In this document: in pieces, positions 9,096-19,735 of the stretch
Layout of the letters: each line of letters opens with the position of its first letter
How positions within the stretch are numbered: the stretch's first letter is position 1
Source of the DNA: an uncultured Caryophanales bacterium
GTDB lineage: Bacteria; Bacillota_I; Bacilli_A; Acholeplasmatales; Anaeroplasmataceae
Length of the DNA: 59,885 nucleotides
NCBI GenBank assembly: GCA_946405105.1
Contig: CAMJFY010000009.1
Location: forward strand, 1 to 59,885
Direction: 5' to 3'
Notes under the pieces: generated by a model
Database searches by the model: none
Seen by the model: the letters and a program-made list of their open reading frames with translations, nothing else
Told to the model about the DNA's origin: nothing
Position numbers and translations under genes: made by a program

Positions 9096-10142
9096 TTATT
9101 TATCTTCGTTTATATAGAATAATAATCCTAATACATTAGCTAAATGTACTAATGTAACTAAATCAGTTTGTTGCCATATTCTTCCTGTGTCTACAGCAAC
9201 CATATCACATCTTAAGAAGCCATAATGGAATTCATATGCTTTTATTTCTGCAAGGAATGATGAATAAATACCTTGTTCTTTATATTTTTTTCCTAAAGCA
9301 ATATTATCATTATCATAAATGCCTTTGGTAACATTGACATAAAATAGTCCATTAACATCAATATCTTTCATTATTGTATCGTATCCGAATGCTTCATATC
9401 CACCAAATTTTTTAGATAATGGATGGAAATATTCATAATTTAATTGACCATCACGTTCGATACAAATATGATCAATCATTAATGTAGCACCTAAAAATGA
9501 TAAAGAATCTTTTATTCCTTCTTCAAATGATCTATTTGTGATTAATGATGTATAAAATTTATTGTTGATATATAAAGGTGAATAAACCTTATCACGGTGA
9601 TTTAAGACATCAATATCTTTATGCTTTTCAGGTAAATAAACGATGAAACAATTTCTTCCTTTTAATTTACCTCTATATAATGCTTTATCAGCTAATTCAA
9701 ATAATTCATCTAGATTTGTTGTATCTAATGGGAATCTTGAGCATCCCATTGTATAAGAAATATTTAAATCCTTAGCCATTGGTATTTCTAAGTCAACAGT
9801 TGATTTTAAAATTTTTAATGCACATTTCCAAATATCTTCATATTCTTGTACATTTGGGAAAACAAATATAAATTCATCTCCACCATATCTACCTACGACG
9901 CCAAAATCTTCACATTCTTTTTCGATAGATTTAGCTACAATTTTTAATACTTCATCACCAACTAAATGTCCATAATTATCATTAACAAATTTGAAATTAT
10001 CAATATCTAGAATGACAAAAGAGAATGGTGTTTTCTTTGAGACTAATTCATCCATATATGAGTTAATCGCATATCTATCATAAATATCTGTCAGTTCATC
10101 ATATCTATAATTATTTTTATTTTTGAAAAAGCTTATATCCAT
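9096..10142 (-). CDS. Diguanylate cyclase (GGDEF) with C-terminal GAF-like domain
   Basis: It makes cyclic di-GMP from two GTP. The 348-residue protein begins with the GGDEF domain: DELTDIYDRYAI, LDIDNFKFVNDNYGH, and an intact RYGGDEF (about 96-102), ending near residue 165. No RxxD inhibitory site stands five residues before the GG, so product inhibition at that site is not expected. The rest (about 190-340) looks like a GAF-type sensor domain, an unusual C-terminal position. An upstream GTG frame is rejected because the ribosome site AGGTG overlaps it. It lies 29 bases after a kinase-fold gene on the same strand. Confidence 0.88.
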   Translation of the reverse strand: MDISFFKNKNNYRYDELTDIYDRYAINSYMDELVSKKTPFSFVILDIDNFKFVNDNYGHLVGDEVLKIVAKSIEKECEDFGVVGRYGGDEFIFVFPNVQEYEDIWKCALKILKSTVDLEIPMAKDLNISYTMGCSRFPLDTTNLDELFELADKALYRGKLKGRNCFIVYLPEKHKDIDVLNHRDKVYSPLYINNKFYTSLITNRSFEEGIKDSLSFLGATLMIDHICIERDGQLNYEYFHPLSKKFGGYEAFGYDTIMKDIDVNGLFYVNVTKGIYDNDNIALGKKYKEQGIYSSFLAEIKAYEFHYGFLRCDMVAVDTGRIWQQTDLVTLVHLANVLGLLFYINEDK

Positions 10143-10171
10143 AGGAATCACCTACAATCGATTATTATTTT

Positions 10172-11149
10172 CTATACTACTAACATGTATAATAAATTTG
10201 TTACTTTATTTCTATCCTTTGTTCTTAAAACATTTTTATAAATTTGATAATAATGGAATCCAGAAATATATAAAAGCTTGTTGTATAGTTCTAAGGCTTT
10301 TTTCTCAATAGGTAATAATTCATAATTTTGTAAAATTAAATTAAGACTTCCTCTATGGGATTTAAGTAATTTATTACAAATATCTGTAGGAGCCATAGTT
10401 GTAAAATCATCTTCTGAAAGATCAGCTCTTGCCTCACATGAGAAATAATTAACAACTACTTCACTACCACATACACTAAAATCATCTAATCCAACAAAAT
10501 GATTATCCTTAACAAGGATAGATCTGTTAGTTAGAGTACCATGATAATTACATCTTGGTAGCTTTTTATAAATTTCTTTTAATTCCTGTCTTATTTTATC
10601 GTTAAATTTGATTAATTTATTACATAAGTCTGTAAATCCAGCTTTTTTTAGCATTTCGCATAATAGATTAAGGTTTGCTTGTCTTTCATCTACTTCTGAA
10701 TCTAAAGGTGATAAATCAAATACTGAATAAGGAGATTTTGTTTGATATAAATCCTGACTTCTATATTTTGCAGAATATTTACCAAGATAAGCATAAAGCT
10801 CCTTTAAGATATTTAAATAATTTACATCTTTTGATTCTGATAATAAAATGCCATCAGTCTTTTCACGAACTGTTGTGCTGTATTCACCATCAAAATAAAT
10901 ATATTTTCCATCATTAGATTGAATATATTGAGGACAAATTATGCCAAATTCGATATATCTAGAAATTAGCTTATTCATATTAACAACTTTATTTTCATCA
11001 AAGTTCTCATCATTAGTAGCTTCTAAGATATAATTATCATTTATATCATAGACCATTTTAATTGTATTACCAGATGATGAGCTAATAAGCTTAGCGTCAC
11101 TACATTCAATATTAAATTCTTGTAATGCCTTTTTATAATCGTATGCCAT
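10172..11149 (-). CDS. Aminoglycoside-phosphotransferase/CotS-like kinase-fold protein, catalytic residues altered
   Basis: The 325-residue protein has the APH-type layout: N-lobe with IKMVYDI and YILEA strands, and a C-lobe with NYHGTLTNRSILVK (about 200-213) followed by GLDDFSVCG. In active members the first motif reads HGDxxxxN and the second IDF. Here the catalytic Asp is Thr and the metal Asn is Ser, while the later Asp remains. It may be a pseudokinase, or the alignment may be looser than it looks. It is co-transcribed with the diguanylate cyclase downstream, which could make it a sensor or scaffold for that enzyme; this is inference. Confidence 0.6.
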   Translation of the reverse strand: MAYDYKKALQEFNIECSDAKLISSSSGNTIKMVYDINDNYILEATNDENFDENKVVNMNKLISRYIEFGIICPQYIQSNDGKYIYFDGEYSTTVREKTDGILLSESKDVNYLNILKELYAYLGKYSAKYRSQDLYQTKSPYSVFDLSPLDSEVDERQANLNLLCEMLKKAGFTDLCNKLIKFNDKIRQELKEIYKKLPRCNYHGTLTNRSILVKDNHFVGLDDFSVCGSEVVVNYFSCEARADLSEDDFTTMAPTDICNKLLKSHRGSLNLILQNYELLPIEKKALELYNKLLYISGFHYYQIYKNVLRTKDRNKVTNLLYMLVV

Positions 11150-11199
11150 AATGAATCGTCCCCTTTCTTATATTCTATCATACTTTTTTAAATTTTAAT

Positions 11200-11224
11200 A
11201 GAAAGTATAAATATATTACTTTCT
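11200..11224 (-). terminator. Weak hairpin after ppdK
   Basis: The stem AGAAAGTA / TACTTTCT includes the ppdK stop codon. The minus-strand flank is AT-rich but lacks a clean T-run. Confidence 0.4.
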
Positions 11225-13846
11225 AGGGTTTTTAATGTTTGCTTGAGCAGCAGCTAATCTAGCTACTGGTACTCTAAATGGTGAACATGATACATAATCT
11301 AAGCCTACATTATGGTAATATTCAATAGATCTTGCATCTCCACCAGTTTCGCCACATACACCTACATGAAGGTCAGGTCTAGTCATTCTACCTTGCTGAA
11401 CGCTCATTTTAACAAGCTTACCAACACCTTCAGTATCTAATGTCTTGAATGGGTTGAATTCTAAAATCTTAGTATTGTAATAAGATGGTAAGAATTTTTG
11501 TGCATCATCTCTTGAGAAACCAAATGTCATTTGTGTTAAGTCATTTGTTCCAAATGAGAAGAATTCTGCTTCTTGTGCGATTTCATCAGATAATAGGGCA
11601 GCTCTTGGAATTTCAATCATTGTACCAACATGATATTTTAATTCAACATTTGCCTTCTTGATGATTTCATCAGCAGTCTTACAAATAATATCTTTTACAT
11701 ATTTTAATTCTTTAATTTCTAATACTAATGGTACCATTATTTCTGGCTCTACATTAATGCCTTCCTTTTTAACATTAATTGCAGCCTTAATAATAGCTTC
11801 TGTTTGCATTTCACAAATTTCTGGATATGTTACAGCTAAACGACATCCTCTATGACCCATCATTGGGTTAGATTCATGTAAGTCGTTAATTCTATCCCAA
11901 ATTTCAGCTGGAGTTTTTCCTAATGCATCAGCTAATTCTTTAACTAATGATTCTTCTTTAGGTAAGAATTCATGTAGAGGTGGATCTAATAAACGTACAT
12001 TAACATTTAGACCCTTCATAATTCTATATAAATCTTCGAAGTCTTTTTGTTGCATTGGCTCAATTTCAGCTAATGCAGCCTTTCTATCTTCTTTCTTATC
12101 AGCTAAAATCATTTTTCTCATAGAGAAAATTCTGTCCTTTTCAAAGAACATATGCTCTGTTCTACAAAGACCGATACCCTCAGCACCAAAATCTAAAGCC
12201 TTCTTTGCATCTCTTGGATTATCAGCATTTGTTCTAACCTTTAGATATCTATTTTCATCAACCATCTTCATAAATCTAGCGAAATCACCACTAGTTAAAT
12301 CAGGGTCAACTGTCTTAATAGCACCTAAATATACTAAACCTGTTGTACCATCAATAGAGAATGTATCCTTATCAGTATATACCTTACCATTGATAGTTAC
12401 AGTTTTTGCTTCTTCATCAATTAAAGCTTCACTACATCCACAAACACAGCACTTACCCATACCTCTAGCAACTACTGCAGCATGTGAAGTTTGTCCGCCT
12501 CTCATTGTTAATATAGCTTCACTTGAAATCATACCAACAATGTCTTCTGGAGATGTTTCAGCTCTTACTAAAACAACCTTTTCTCCAGCTTTATGTCTCT
12601 TCTCAGCCTCTTCAGCTGTAAATGCTAATTTACCTGTTCCAGCACCTGGACCTGCAGCAATACCTTTAGCTATTGGTGTAAATTTAGCAATATCGTTCTT
12701 ATCGAAGTCTGGAAGTAAAATCATATCAAAGCTTTGAGGATCAATTCTTAAGATTGCAGTCTTTTCATCAATTAATCCTTCATCTAATAAATCTAGGGCA
12801 ATCTTTAATGATGCCTTAGGAGTTCTCTTTCCATTTCTTGTTTGTAAGAAATATAATTTACCATCTTCAACAGTAAATTCCATATCTTGCATATCCTTAT
12901 AATGATTTTCCATTAATTTAATAGTCTTAATGAATTCATTATAAACATCTGGCATTCTTTTTTGTAATTCTTCAATTTTTAATGGTGTTCTAATACCTGC
13001 AACTACATCCTCACCTTGTGCGTTAGGTAAATATTCTGCAGATACCTTATTTTCACCTGTAGCTGGGTTTCTTGAGAACGCAACACCTGTACCAGATGTT
13101 TCACCCTTGTTACCAAATGCCATTGATTGAACATTTACGGCAGTACCCCAGTCATATGGAATATTGTTCATCATACGATAAACATTTGCTCTATCATTAT
13201 CCCATGATCTAAATACTGCTTTGATTGCTTCAATTAATTGAGCATATGGATCAGTTGGGAATTCTTGATTAAATGTTTTCTTATAATATTCTTTATATTT
13301 CTTAACTAATTCTTTTAATTCGTCAGCCTTAACTTCAGTATCTAGCTTATAGCCTTTAGACTTCTTTAAATCATCTAACATCTTATCCATATCATCTCTT
13401 GGATGACCTTTCGCAATGTTAGTAAACATTAAAATGAATCTTCTATAGCTATCATATGCGAATCTTTCATTATTTGTTTCTTTAGCTAAAACATCAACTG
13501 TCTTGTCATTTAATCCTAGGTTTAAGATAGTATCCATCATACCTGGCATTGATACTCTAGCACCACTTCTTACTGATACTAATAATGGATTCTTATCTCC
13601 ACCAAATTTCTTACCAGTTTTCTTTTCAACCTCAGCGATTGCTTTATAAACATCGTTGATTAGAAATTCAGGTAAATCTCTGTTTGATTTATAATATAAG
13701 CCACATGCCTCAGTTGTAATTGTAAATCCTTGAGGGATAGGTACACCGATGTGAGTCATCTCAGCTAAACCAGCGCCTTTTCCTCCTAATAATTCTTTGC
13801 CTAAGCCATAGGCTTCTTCAAAATGATAAACGTATTTTTTAGTCAT
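11216..13846 (-). CDS. ppdK: Pyruvate, phosphate dikinase
   Basis: It interconverts pyruvate, ATP and phosphate with phosphoenolpyruvate, AMP and diphosphate, giving reversible glycolytic flux in anaerobes. The 876 residues comprise the ATP-grasp N domain (LLGGKGAGLAEM at the start; VSVRSGARVSMPGMMDT), the phospho-His domain (MRGGQTSHAAVVARGMGK) and the C-terminal PEP-utilising barrel with the catalytic Cys (HVGVCGETGGDARSIEY). The length is normal. The ribosome site TGGAGG precedes ATG, and a strong promoter lies upstream. It is monocistronic. Confidence 0.98.
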   Translation of the reverse strand: MTKKYVYHFEEAYGLGKELLGGKGAGLAEMTHIGVPIPQGFTITTEACGLYYKSNRDLPEFLINDVYKAIAEVEKKTGKKFGGDKNPLLVSVRSGARVSMPGMMDTILNLGLNDKTVDVLAKETNNERFAYDSYRRFILMFTNIAKGHPRDDMDKMLDDLKKSKGYKLDTEVKADELKELVKKYKEYYKKTFNQEFPTDPYAQLIEAIKAVFRSWDNDRANVYRMMNNIPYDWGTAVNVQSMAFGNKGETSGTGVAFSRNPATGENKVSAEYLPNAQGEDVVAGIRTPLKIEELQKRMPDVYNEFIKTIKLMENHYKDMQDMEFTVEDGKLYFLQTRNGKRTPKASLKIALDLLDEGLIDEKTAILRIDPQSFDMILLPDFDKNDIAKFTPIAKGIAAGPGAGTGKLAFTAEEAEKRHKAGEKVVLVRAETSPEDIVGMISSEAILTMRGGQTSHAAVVARGMGKCCVCGCSEALIDEEAKTVTINGKVYTDKDTFSIDGTTGLVYLGAIKTVDPDLTSGDFARFMKMVDENRYLKVRTNADNPRDAKKALDFGAEGIGLCRTEHMFFEKDRIFSMRKMILADKKEDRKAALAEIEPMQQKDFEDLYRIMKGLNVNVRLLDPPLHEFLPKEESLVKELADALGKTPAEIWDRINDLHESNPMMGHRGCRLAVTYPEICEMQTEAIIKAAINVKKEGINVEPEIMVPLVLEIKELKYVKDIICKTADEIIKKANVELKYHVGTMIEIPRAALLSDEIAQEAEFFSFGTNDLTQMTFGFSRDDAQKFLPSYYNTKILEFNPFKTLDTEGVGKLVKMSVQQGRMTRPDLHVGVCGETGGDARSIEYYHNVGLDYVSCSPFRVPVARLAAAQANIKNPRK

Positions 13847-13908
13847 AAAAATCCTCCAAAACTAAAAAAATTTACTTATTTAAAATCCTGTCTAAGTATA
13901 TATAACCT

Positions 13909-13937
13909 ATTATATAGCCTTTTAGTTTTATTTTCAA
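13909..13937 (-). promoter_or_regulatory. Promoter of ppdK
   Basis: On the minus strand TTGAAA (13937-13932) and TATAAT (13914-13909) are separated by 17 bases, about 60 bases before the ppdK ATG. Confidence 0.75.
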
Positions 13938-13963
13938 GAAACTTATATATTTATTATAAATAA

Positions 13964-13986
13964 AATAAGCCCTTAATGGGCTTATT
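13964..13986 (-). terminator. Intrinsic terminator of the LTA-synthase-like gene
   Basis: The stem AATAAGCCC / GGGCTTATT is followed on the minus strand by TTTTATTTAT. Confidence 0.75.
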
Positions 13987-16008
13987 CTACTTCATTAATT
14001 TATATAATTTTCTCTGATAAAATCTATCAAATAATTTGATTCTAGTAGCCATTTTCATGCTATAAGAATCATATCTTTCTAAATAGCTTTCATCAATGCC
14101 TTCAGCCTTGAATCTATAATCCTTTAAATTATCACTATAAACCTTATCACTAAATATAGCCTCAAGCTCATGTGAATAGAAAATATTTTCTAATTCATCA
14201 TTAACCATAAATGCACTCTTACCAACATAATAATTTTCATTATATTCAACACCTAATAGATCTAAAATTGTAGGAACAATTACATATGGTGTTGAGAATT
14301 TATCATATGTTTTATTACCATATATTGCTTCATATGATGAATTTAAATCAGTGTTATACATTATTAATGTTGTGCTATAAAGCTCTGGATTTGTTGCATC
14401 ATCAGAATTATACATTGCATATTTTAATTGCTTCTCACCATTACTCATATAATATGGTTCATGATCACCATATAAAACAATTAATGTATCATCTAAAATA
14501 TCTAATGATTCTAATCTATCTAGCATTGTTCCAACTGCTAAATCTAAATCCATATATTCAGCCTGTAGATTAATTACTTGTTTCTGTAGATTTTCATTAT
14601 CATCAGCACAAATATTTGTCCATAATCCAGAATGTTCTGCTTCTATAATTCTTTGATAATATCCAAGTCTAGTATAATAATCCATATTTCTCTTTGATGT
14701 ATTATATGGACCATGTGTAGACATTGTTGTCCAGAAGCTAAAGAATTTTCCTGTATCTGGAATTATTTTTTCAATAATACCATCAATATCTTCCATATTT
14801 TCTTCTAATCTATTCATTCCAGATGCTGATAGACCACTCATAAAATATGAATCTAGAGGGTAATTAGCACTAATAAAATTATGTGTTTGTTTTGGATCTA
14901 TATCTTCTTTAAAGTATAGATTTTCAAATCCTGTAGTTTCTAATACCTTTCTTCTATCATAGAAAGATCCACTATTATTATGGAAATATGATGTTTGATA
15001 TCCTTCTTCCTTTAAAATGTTTGGTAAGGTAGCCTTTGTGTTGTAATTCTTAGTTGTTCCAACCTCAGCAATGCTTCCAATTATACCAATCATTTCAGAC
15101 ATATTAGTTTTATTTTTTGAATAATTTTTACTAAAATCCACACCATCATTTTTTAATCTATAAAGATTAGGTGTTAATGTTTCATTAATATAATAATCAA
15201 CGCCAGTTTCAATCATAATTGTAATAACATTTTTGTCACTACAAACTCCTGATAAATCATCAGTAATATCTTTATTTACAATCTTTCCTTCATTAAAGAA
15301 TCCATTTAAATCTTTTGAATCTGATCCTTGAGGAATTGTATATGTTATTTCTCCAAAAAGATATGTTAGCATACCATAATTTTTAATGGCACCTCTCTTT
15401 AAAATAACTGATGAATTTTCAATTATTTCATTACCTGACATACCTTTATATACATCATAATCTTTAAAATCTTTTTTAACCTGAGATGAGCCAATCGCTC
15501 TAAATATTGCTCCAATAGCTATTGCCATTACCATTATAGATAATGCTATTGGATAATATTTATATGATTTTTGTTTATTTTGAAGAATATGATGATTAAA
15601 TATTCTGTGAATTAATACTACAAATAATACATAAATTACTACTAAAATTATTGCTAAAATAATATACCATGCATTAACGAATTGCATACTCATAACCTGA
15701 GCAGCTTCGTTAAATAAGAATAAATATTTAATTGAGAATATATCTCCTGATGCATAATTTAATAATAATGAAATAACCATGATTACTATAAATAATCCAA
15801 ATATTACTGAACTATATGCAATTGAAAACTTATTATTTTTTAACAAAAATAATGGTGCTGCAATAATCATTATTACTGATATTTCAAGTAAAGGGTATGT
15901 AACAAAAAATTTGTTAAATACTACACTTGAGATGACACAGTCAATAAATATTAGCATTAATACCATAAAAATATATATGCATATCTTTTGTTTTACTAGG
16001 TTATGCAC
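13987..16008 (-). CDS. LTA synthase-family phosphoglycerol transferase / sulfatase-fold membrane enzyme
   Basis: The 673-residue protein has five N-terminal membrane helices (about 8-30, 38-55, 60-87, 110-135, 150-170) and an extracellular alkaline-phosphatase/sulfatase-like domain: VITIMIETGVDYYI, TPNLYRLKNDGVDFSKNYS, KNKTNMSEMIG (putative nucleophile Thr), FSFWTTMSTHGPY and IVLYGDHEPY with metal Asp and His. LtaS-type enzymes polymerise glycerol phosphate on membrane glycolipid; others decorate glycans. The exact polymer here is unknown. The ribosome site AAGGGATG precedes ATG. Confidence 0.87.
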   Translation of the reverse strand: MHNLVKQKICIYIFMVLMLIFIDCVISSVVFNKFFVTYPLLEISVIMIIAAPLFLLKNNKFSIAYSSVIFGLFIVIMVISLLLNYASGDIFSIKYLFLFNEAAQVMSMQFVNAWYIILAIILVVIYVLFVVLIHRIFNHHILQNKQKSYKYYPIALSIMVMAIAIGAIFRAIGSSQVKKDFKDYDVYKGMSGNEIIENSSVILKRGAIKNYGMLTYLFGEITYTIPQGSDSKDLNGFFNEGKIVNKDITDDLSGVCSDKNVITIMIETGVDYYINETLTPNLYRLKNDGVDFSKNYSKNKTNMSEMIGIIGSIAEVGTTKNYNTKATLPNILKEEGYQTSYFHNNSGSFYDRRKVLETTGFENLYFKEDIDPKQTHNFISANYPLDSYFMSGLSASGMNRLEENMEDIDGIIEKIIPDTGKFFSFWTTMSTHGPYNTSKRNMDYYTRLGYYQRIIEAEHSGLWTNICADDNENLQKQVINLQAEYMDLDLAVGTMLDRLESLDILDDTLIVLYGDHEPYYMSNGEKQLKYAMYNSDDATNPELYSTTLIMYNTDLNSSYEAIYGNKTYDKFSTPYVIVPTILDLLGVEYNENYYVGKSAFMVNDELENIFYSHELEAIFSDKVYSDNLKDYRFKAEGIDESYLERYDSYSMKMATRIKLFDRFYQRKLYKLMK

Positions 16009-16089
16009 ATTATCATCCCTTTCAATAATATAATTGTAATGATTTTGATATGAAAAGTCAATTATTGTTTATTTATAAATAAATAAAAA

Positions 16090-16112
16090 ATCCAGTCAAC
16101 AAATGACTGGAT
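16090..16112 (-). terminator. Intrinsic terminator ending the gltB-dapL operon
   Basis: The stem ATCCAGTCA / TGACTGGAT with a five-base loop is followed on the minus strand by T6ATTTATTT. Confidence 0.85.
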
Positions 16113-16120
16113 ATATTATT

Positions 16121-17302
16121 TTATAAAAGCTTTTCTAATCTAGAAATTGCCTTTAATGTATTTTCTTTTGAAGCAAATGCTGTTAATCTAAAATATCCTT
16201 CTCCATATTTACCAAAGCCTACACCAGGTGTACCTACAATATTTGCTTTTTCTAATAAATATTGGAAGAATTCAAAGCTCTTCATATTATTAGGACATTT
16301 TAACCAAATATATGGTGAATTCTTTCCACCAGTATACCAAATATTTTTTCTATCAAATAATTCACATAATAGCTTAGCATTTTCATAATATATATCTAAA
16401 TTCTTTTTACATTCCTTTATTCCTTCAACTGATAAGGCAGCCTCTGATGCTCTTTGAACAGGATATGAAACACCATTGAATTTAGTAGCTTGTCTTCTTT
16501 TCCATAATTTATTAATTGATTTATCATTAGCCTTTAGCTCTAAAGGAATAATTGTATAGCCACATCTTATTCCTGTAAATCCAGCCATCTTAGATAAGCT
16601 AGATACCTCAATTGCCACATATTTAGAATTAGGTATTTGATAAATTGATCTAGGATAATCTCCTTTTATAAATGCTTCATATGCTGCATCATAAATAATT
16701 AATGATCCAGTTTCATAAGCATAATTAACCCATTTTGTTAGCTCCTCATAATTATATGTTGCTCCTGTAGGGTTGTTTGGTGAACATAAATATATAACCT
16801 TTGGATTATAATCTAGTGAATCAGGCATTGGTAAGAAATGATTTTTTTCATTGCCTTCAATGAAATTAATTTTTCTTCCGCTCATTAAATTTGAATCTAG
16901 ATAAACTGGATATACTGGATTAGGAATATAAATTTCATTATCACCTAATATATCTACCATATTACCTAAATCACTTTTAGCACCATCAGAAATAAATACT
17001 GAATCTAGATCTATCTCTGTATTATTTCTTTTATAATAATCTTTTACTGCTGTTTTTAAAAAATCATATCCATACTCAGGTGGATAGCCTCTAAATGTAT
17101 CCTTATTAAGCATTTCTAGTGATGCGTTTACCATCGCATCTACAACAATTTTAGGTAATGGTAATGTTACATCTCCAATACCTAATCTTACTATATCGCT
17201 ATTTGGATTTTTTGATTTATATTCATTTACTCTTTTATTAATATCTGAAAATAAATAGCTTTCAGGTATATTAGAAAAATTATCATTTACCTTAATCTTC
17301 AT
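16121..17302 (-). CDS. dapL: LL-diaminopimelate aminotransferase
   Basis: DapL converts tetrahydrodipicolinate directly to LL-diaminopimelate with glutamate, the short route to lysine and peptidoglycan. The 393-residue class I aminotransferase shows ESYLFSDINKRV, RLGIGDVTLPLP, SPNNPTGATYN and the PLP lysine in SSLSKMAGFTGIRCGY, all typical of DapL. Upstream ATGs at 17320 and 17317 are possible. The ATG at 17302 gives the N terminus usual for the family and has GGAG nine bases upstream. It overlaps the dapF end by 11 bases and is last in a glutamate-linked operon. Confidence 0.93.
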   Translation of the reverse strand: MKIKVNDNFSNIPESYLFSDINKRVNEYKSKNPNSDIVRLGIGDVTLPLPKIVVDAMVNASLEMLNKDTFRGYPPEYGYDFLKTAVKDYYKRNNTEIDLDSVFISDGAKSDLGNMVDILGDNEIYIPNPVYPVYLDSNLMSGRKINFIEGNEKNHFLPMPDSLDYNPKVIYLCSPNNPTGATYNYEELTKWVNYAYETGSLIIYDAAYEAFIKGDYPRSIYQIPNSKYVAIEVSSLSKMAGFTGIRCGYTIIPLELKANDKSINKLWKRRQATKFNGVSYPVQRASEAALSVEGIKECKKNLDIYYENAKLLCELFDRKNIWYTGGKNSPYIWLKCPNNMKSFEFFQYLLEKANIVGTPGVGFGKYGEGYFRLTAFASKENTLKAISRLEKLL

Positions 17303-18137
17303 ATTCGTATACTCCATCATAAACCTTCTTTGCAGGTCCAGTCATTGTAATTCTATAATTATTGTCACAAATTATTTCTAAAATGCCACCAATTAATTCG
17401 ACATATACTGTTTCATTATGATTACATATTCCATTGATGCATGATGATGCAACTACAGCGCATGCGCCTGTTCCACAAGCATATGTTTCTCCGCTTCCTC
17501 TTTCCCATACTCTCATTTTTAAATGATTTTTATCAATTACTTTAACAAATTCTGTATTAACTCTTTCAGGAAAGATTGGATTATTTTCAAAGAAATGTCC
17601 TTTCTTCTCTAAATCAATATTTGAAATATTATCCATATATATTACAGCATGAGGATTTCCCATTGATACTGCTGTAATATTATAATCTTGCTTATTCACA
17701 ATGCATTTTTCATTAATCATTGGGTGATCTAGGGTTGTTGGAATTGATTGTGGAAAAAATGATGCATTACCCATATCAACACTTACTTTTGAAACTAATC
17801 CATTTTCAACTGTAAGCTTTAAATGCTTAATACCAGATAATGTTTCAATGCTTATTTCTTTTTTTAATACTAGCTGATTATCATACAAATATTTGCCGAT
17901 GCATCTAATTGCGTTACCACACATTTTTCCTTCGCTACCATCAGCATTGAACATTCTCATTTTTGCATCTGCAACCTTGCTTCTTTCAATTAATACAACT
18001 CCATCGCTACCTACTGAAAAATGTCTTTCTGACATTTTAATTGCTAACATATTTGGATTAGATATTGTATTATCGAAACAATTTATATAGATATAATCAT
18101 TTCCACAGCCATGCATTTTAGTAAAATTTATTTTCAT
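17292..18137 (-). CDS. dapF: Diaminopimelate epimerase
   Basis: It interconverts LL- and meso-diaminopimelate without cofactor, using two cysteines. In the 281-residue protein these are in GKMCGNAIRCIG (about 72-83) and TYACGTGACAVV (about 222-233). The N terminus KMHGCGNDYIYI is also diagnostic. The ribosome site GGGAG is followed by ATG. It sits two bases after the pyrG stop and is coupled to dapL, so diaminopimelate synthesis is tied to the nitrogen operon. Confidence 0.97.
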   Translation of the reverse strand: MKINFTKMHGCGNDYIYINCFDNTISNPNMLAIKMSERHFSVGSDGVVLIERSKVADAKMRMFNADGSEGKMCGNAIRCIGKYLYDNQLVLKKEISIETLSGIKHLKLTVENGLVSKVSVDMGNASFFPQSIPTTLDHPMINEKCIVNKQDYNITAVSMGNPHAVIYMDNISNIDLEKKGHFFENNPIFPERVNTEFVKVIDKNHLKMRVWERGSGETYACGTGACAVVASSCINGICNHNETVYVELIGGILEIICDNNYRITMTGPAKKVYDGVYEYED

Positions 18138-18139
18138 AA

Positions 18140-19735
18140 TTATTCTCCCAAAGACGCTTTAACAAAAGCTTTAAATAATGGATGTACCTTATTTGGTCTT
18201 GATTTGAATTCAGGATGATATTGAACACCAATATAGAATTTATTATTTGTTAATTCTACTGCCTCAATTAATGTACCATCTGGTGACATACCTGATAATG
18301 TCATTCCATTATTGATGAAATCATCACGATATTTATTATTAAATTCATATCTATGACGATGTCTTTCACTAATGCTTTCTGAATTATATATTTCATATAG
18401 CTTTGATTTTGTATTTAATACACAAGGATAAGCACCTAATCTAAGTGTTCCACCCTTTTTAATATCATCAGATTGACCATCTAAATAATCAATAATCTTA
18501 TAGCTTGATTTATCATTAAATTCATTTGAATCAGCATCTTTTTTATTTAAAACATTTCTTGCAAATTCAATACACATAATTTGCATACCAAGACATATTC
18601 CAAAATATGGAATATTATTTAATCTTGCATATTTTGCAGTTAATATCATTCCATTTATTCCTCTTTTACCGAAACCACCTGGAACGATAATACCATTAGT
18701 ATCCTTAAATAATTCATTAACATTATCTTCAGTTATATTTTCACTATCAATCCAGTTAATATTAACTTTGCATGATAAATCATATCCTGCATGATGTAGT
18801 GCTTCTACAACTGATAAATATGCATCATGAAGCTCTACATATTTACCTACTAATGAAATATTTACTTCTTTATGTAAATTCTTTATTTTTGATACCATTT
18901 GTCTCCATTCAGTTAAATTTGAAGGGCCTGCATCAATTCTTAGCTCTCTACATACAATATCAGAGAAGCCAGAATCTTCTAGCATTAGTGGTACCTCATA
19001 TAAATTATCTAATGTATTATTCTCAATAACACAATCTTGCTTAACATCACAGAATAATGAAACCTTTTTAAAAATATTTGGATCCATTATCTTTTCATCA
19101 GTTCTTAAAATAATAATATCTGGAGTGATACCCATTCCTCTTAATTCTTTAACAGAATGCTGAACAGGCTTTGATTTATGCTCCTTTGAAGCATATAAAT
19201 ATGGAACTAGACAAACATGAATAAATAATGTATCATGTTCATCCTGTTCACGGCCTATTTGTCTAATGCTTTCAAGGAATGGTTGTGATTCAATATCACC
19301 TGTTGTTCCACCAATTTCAGTGATAACTACATCGGCATTTGTCTTCTTTCCAACCTTATAAATAAATTCCTTAATTTCATTTGTTATATTAGGAATATAT
19401 TGAACTGTTGATCCTAAATAATCACCATTTCTTTCCTTTGAAATAACATTAGAAAATACCTTTCCAGTTGTTAAATTAGAATATTTATTTAAATTTTCAT
19501 CAATAAATCTTTCATAGTGGCCTAAATCTAGATCTGTTTCTGCCCCATCTTCAGTGACGAAGACCTCTCCATGCTGATATGGTGACATAGTTCCTGGATC
19601 AACATTAATATATGGGTCTAGCTTTTGAGCAGCGACCTTTAAGCCTCTAGATTTTAATAATCTTCCTAAGGATGCAGCAGTTATACCCTTTCCGAGTCCT
19701 GATACTACTCCTCCTGTTACAAATATATATTTCAT
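18140..19735 (-). CDS. pyrG: CTP synthase (glutamine-hydrolysing)
   Basis: It aminates UTP to CTP using glutamine and ATP. The 531-residue protein has the synthetase domain ([20 protein letters not shown] at the start; [20 protein letters not shown]) and a class I glutaminase domain with the nucleophile in [11 protein letters not shown] (about 376) and the His-Glu pair in GVQYHPEF. Its ATG overlaps the stop of the ANTAR regulator (ATGA). As a glutamine user, it fits the nitrogen operon. Confidence 0.98.
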   Translation of the reverse strand: MKYIFVTGGVVSGLGKGITAASLGRLLKSRGLKVAAQKLDPYINVDPGTMSPYQHGEVFVTEDGAETDLDLGHYERFIDENLNKYSNLTTGKVFSNVISKERNGDYLGSTVQYIPNITNEIKEFIYKVGKKTNADVVITEIGGTTGDIESQPFLESIRQIGREQDEHDTLFIHVCLVPYLYASKEHKSKPVQHSVKELRGMGITPDIIILRTDEKIMDPNIFKKVSLFCDVKQDCVIENNTLDNLYEVPLMLEDSGFSDIVCRELRIDAGPSNLTEWRQMVSKIKNLHKEVNISLVGKYVELHDAYLSVVEALHHAGYDLSCKVNINWIDSENITEDNVNELFKDTNGIIVPGGFGKRGINGMILTAKYARLNNIPYFGICLGMQIMCIEFARNVLNKKDADSNEFNDKSSYKIIDYLDGQSDDIKKGGTLRLGAYPCVLNTKSKLYEIYNSESISERHRHRYEFNNKYRDDFINNGMTLSGMSPDGTLIEAVELTNNKFYIGVQYHPEFKSRPNKVHPLFKAFVKASLGE

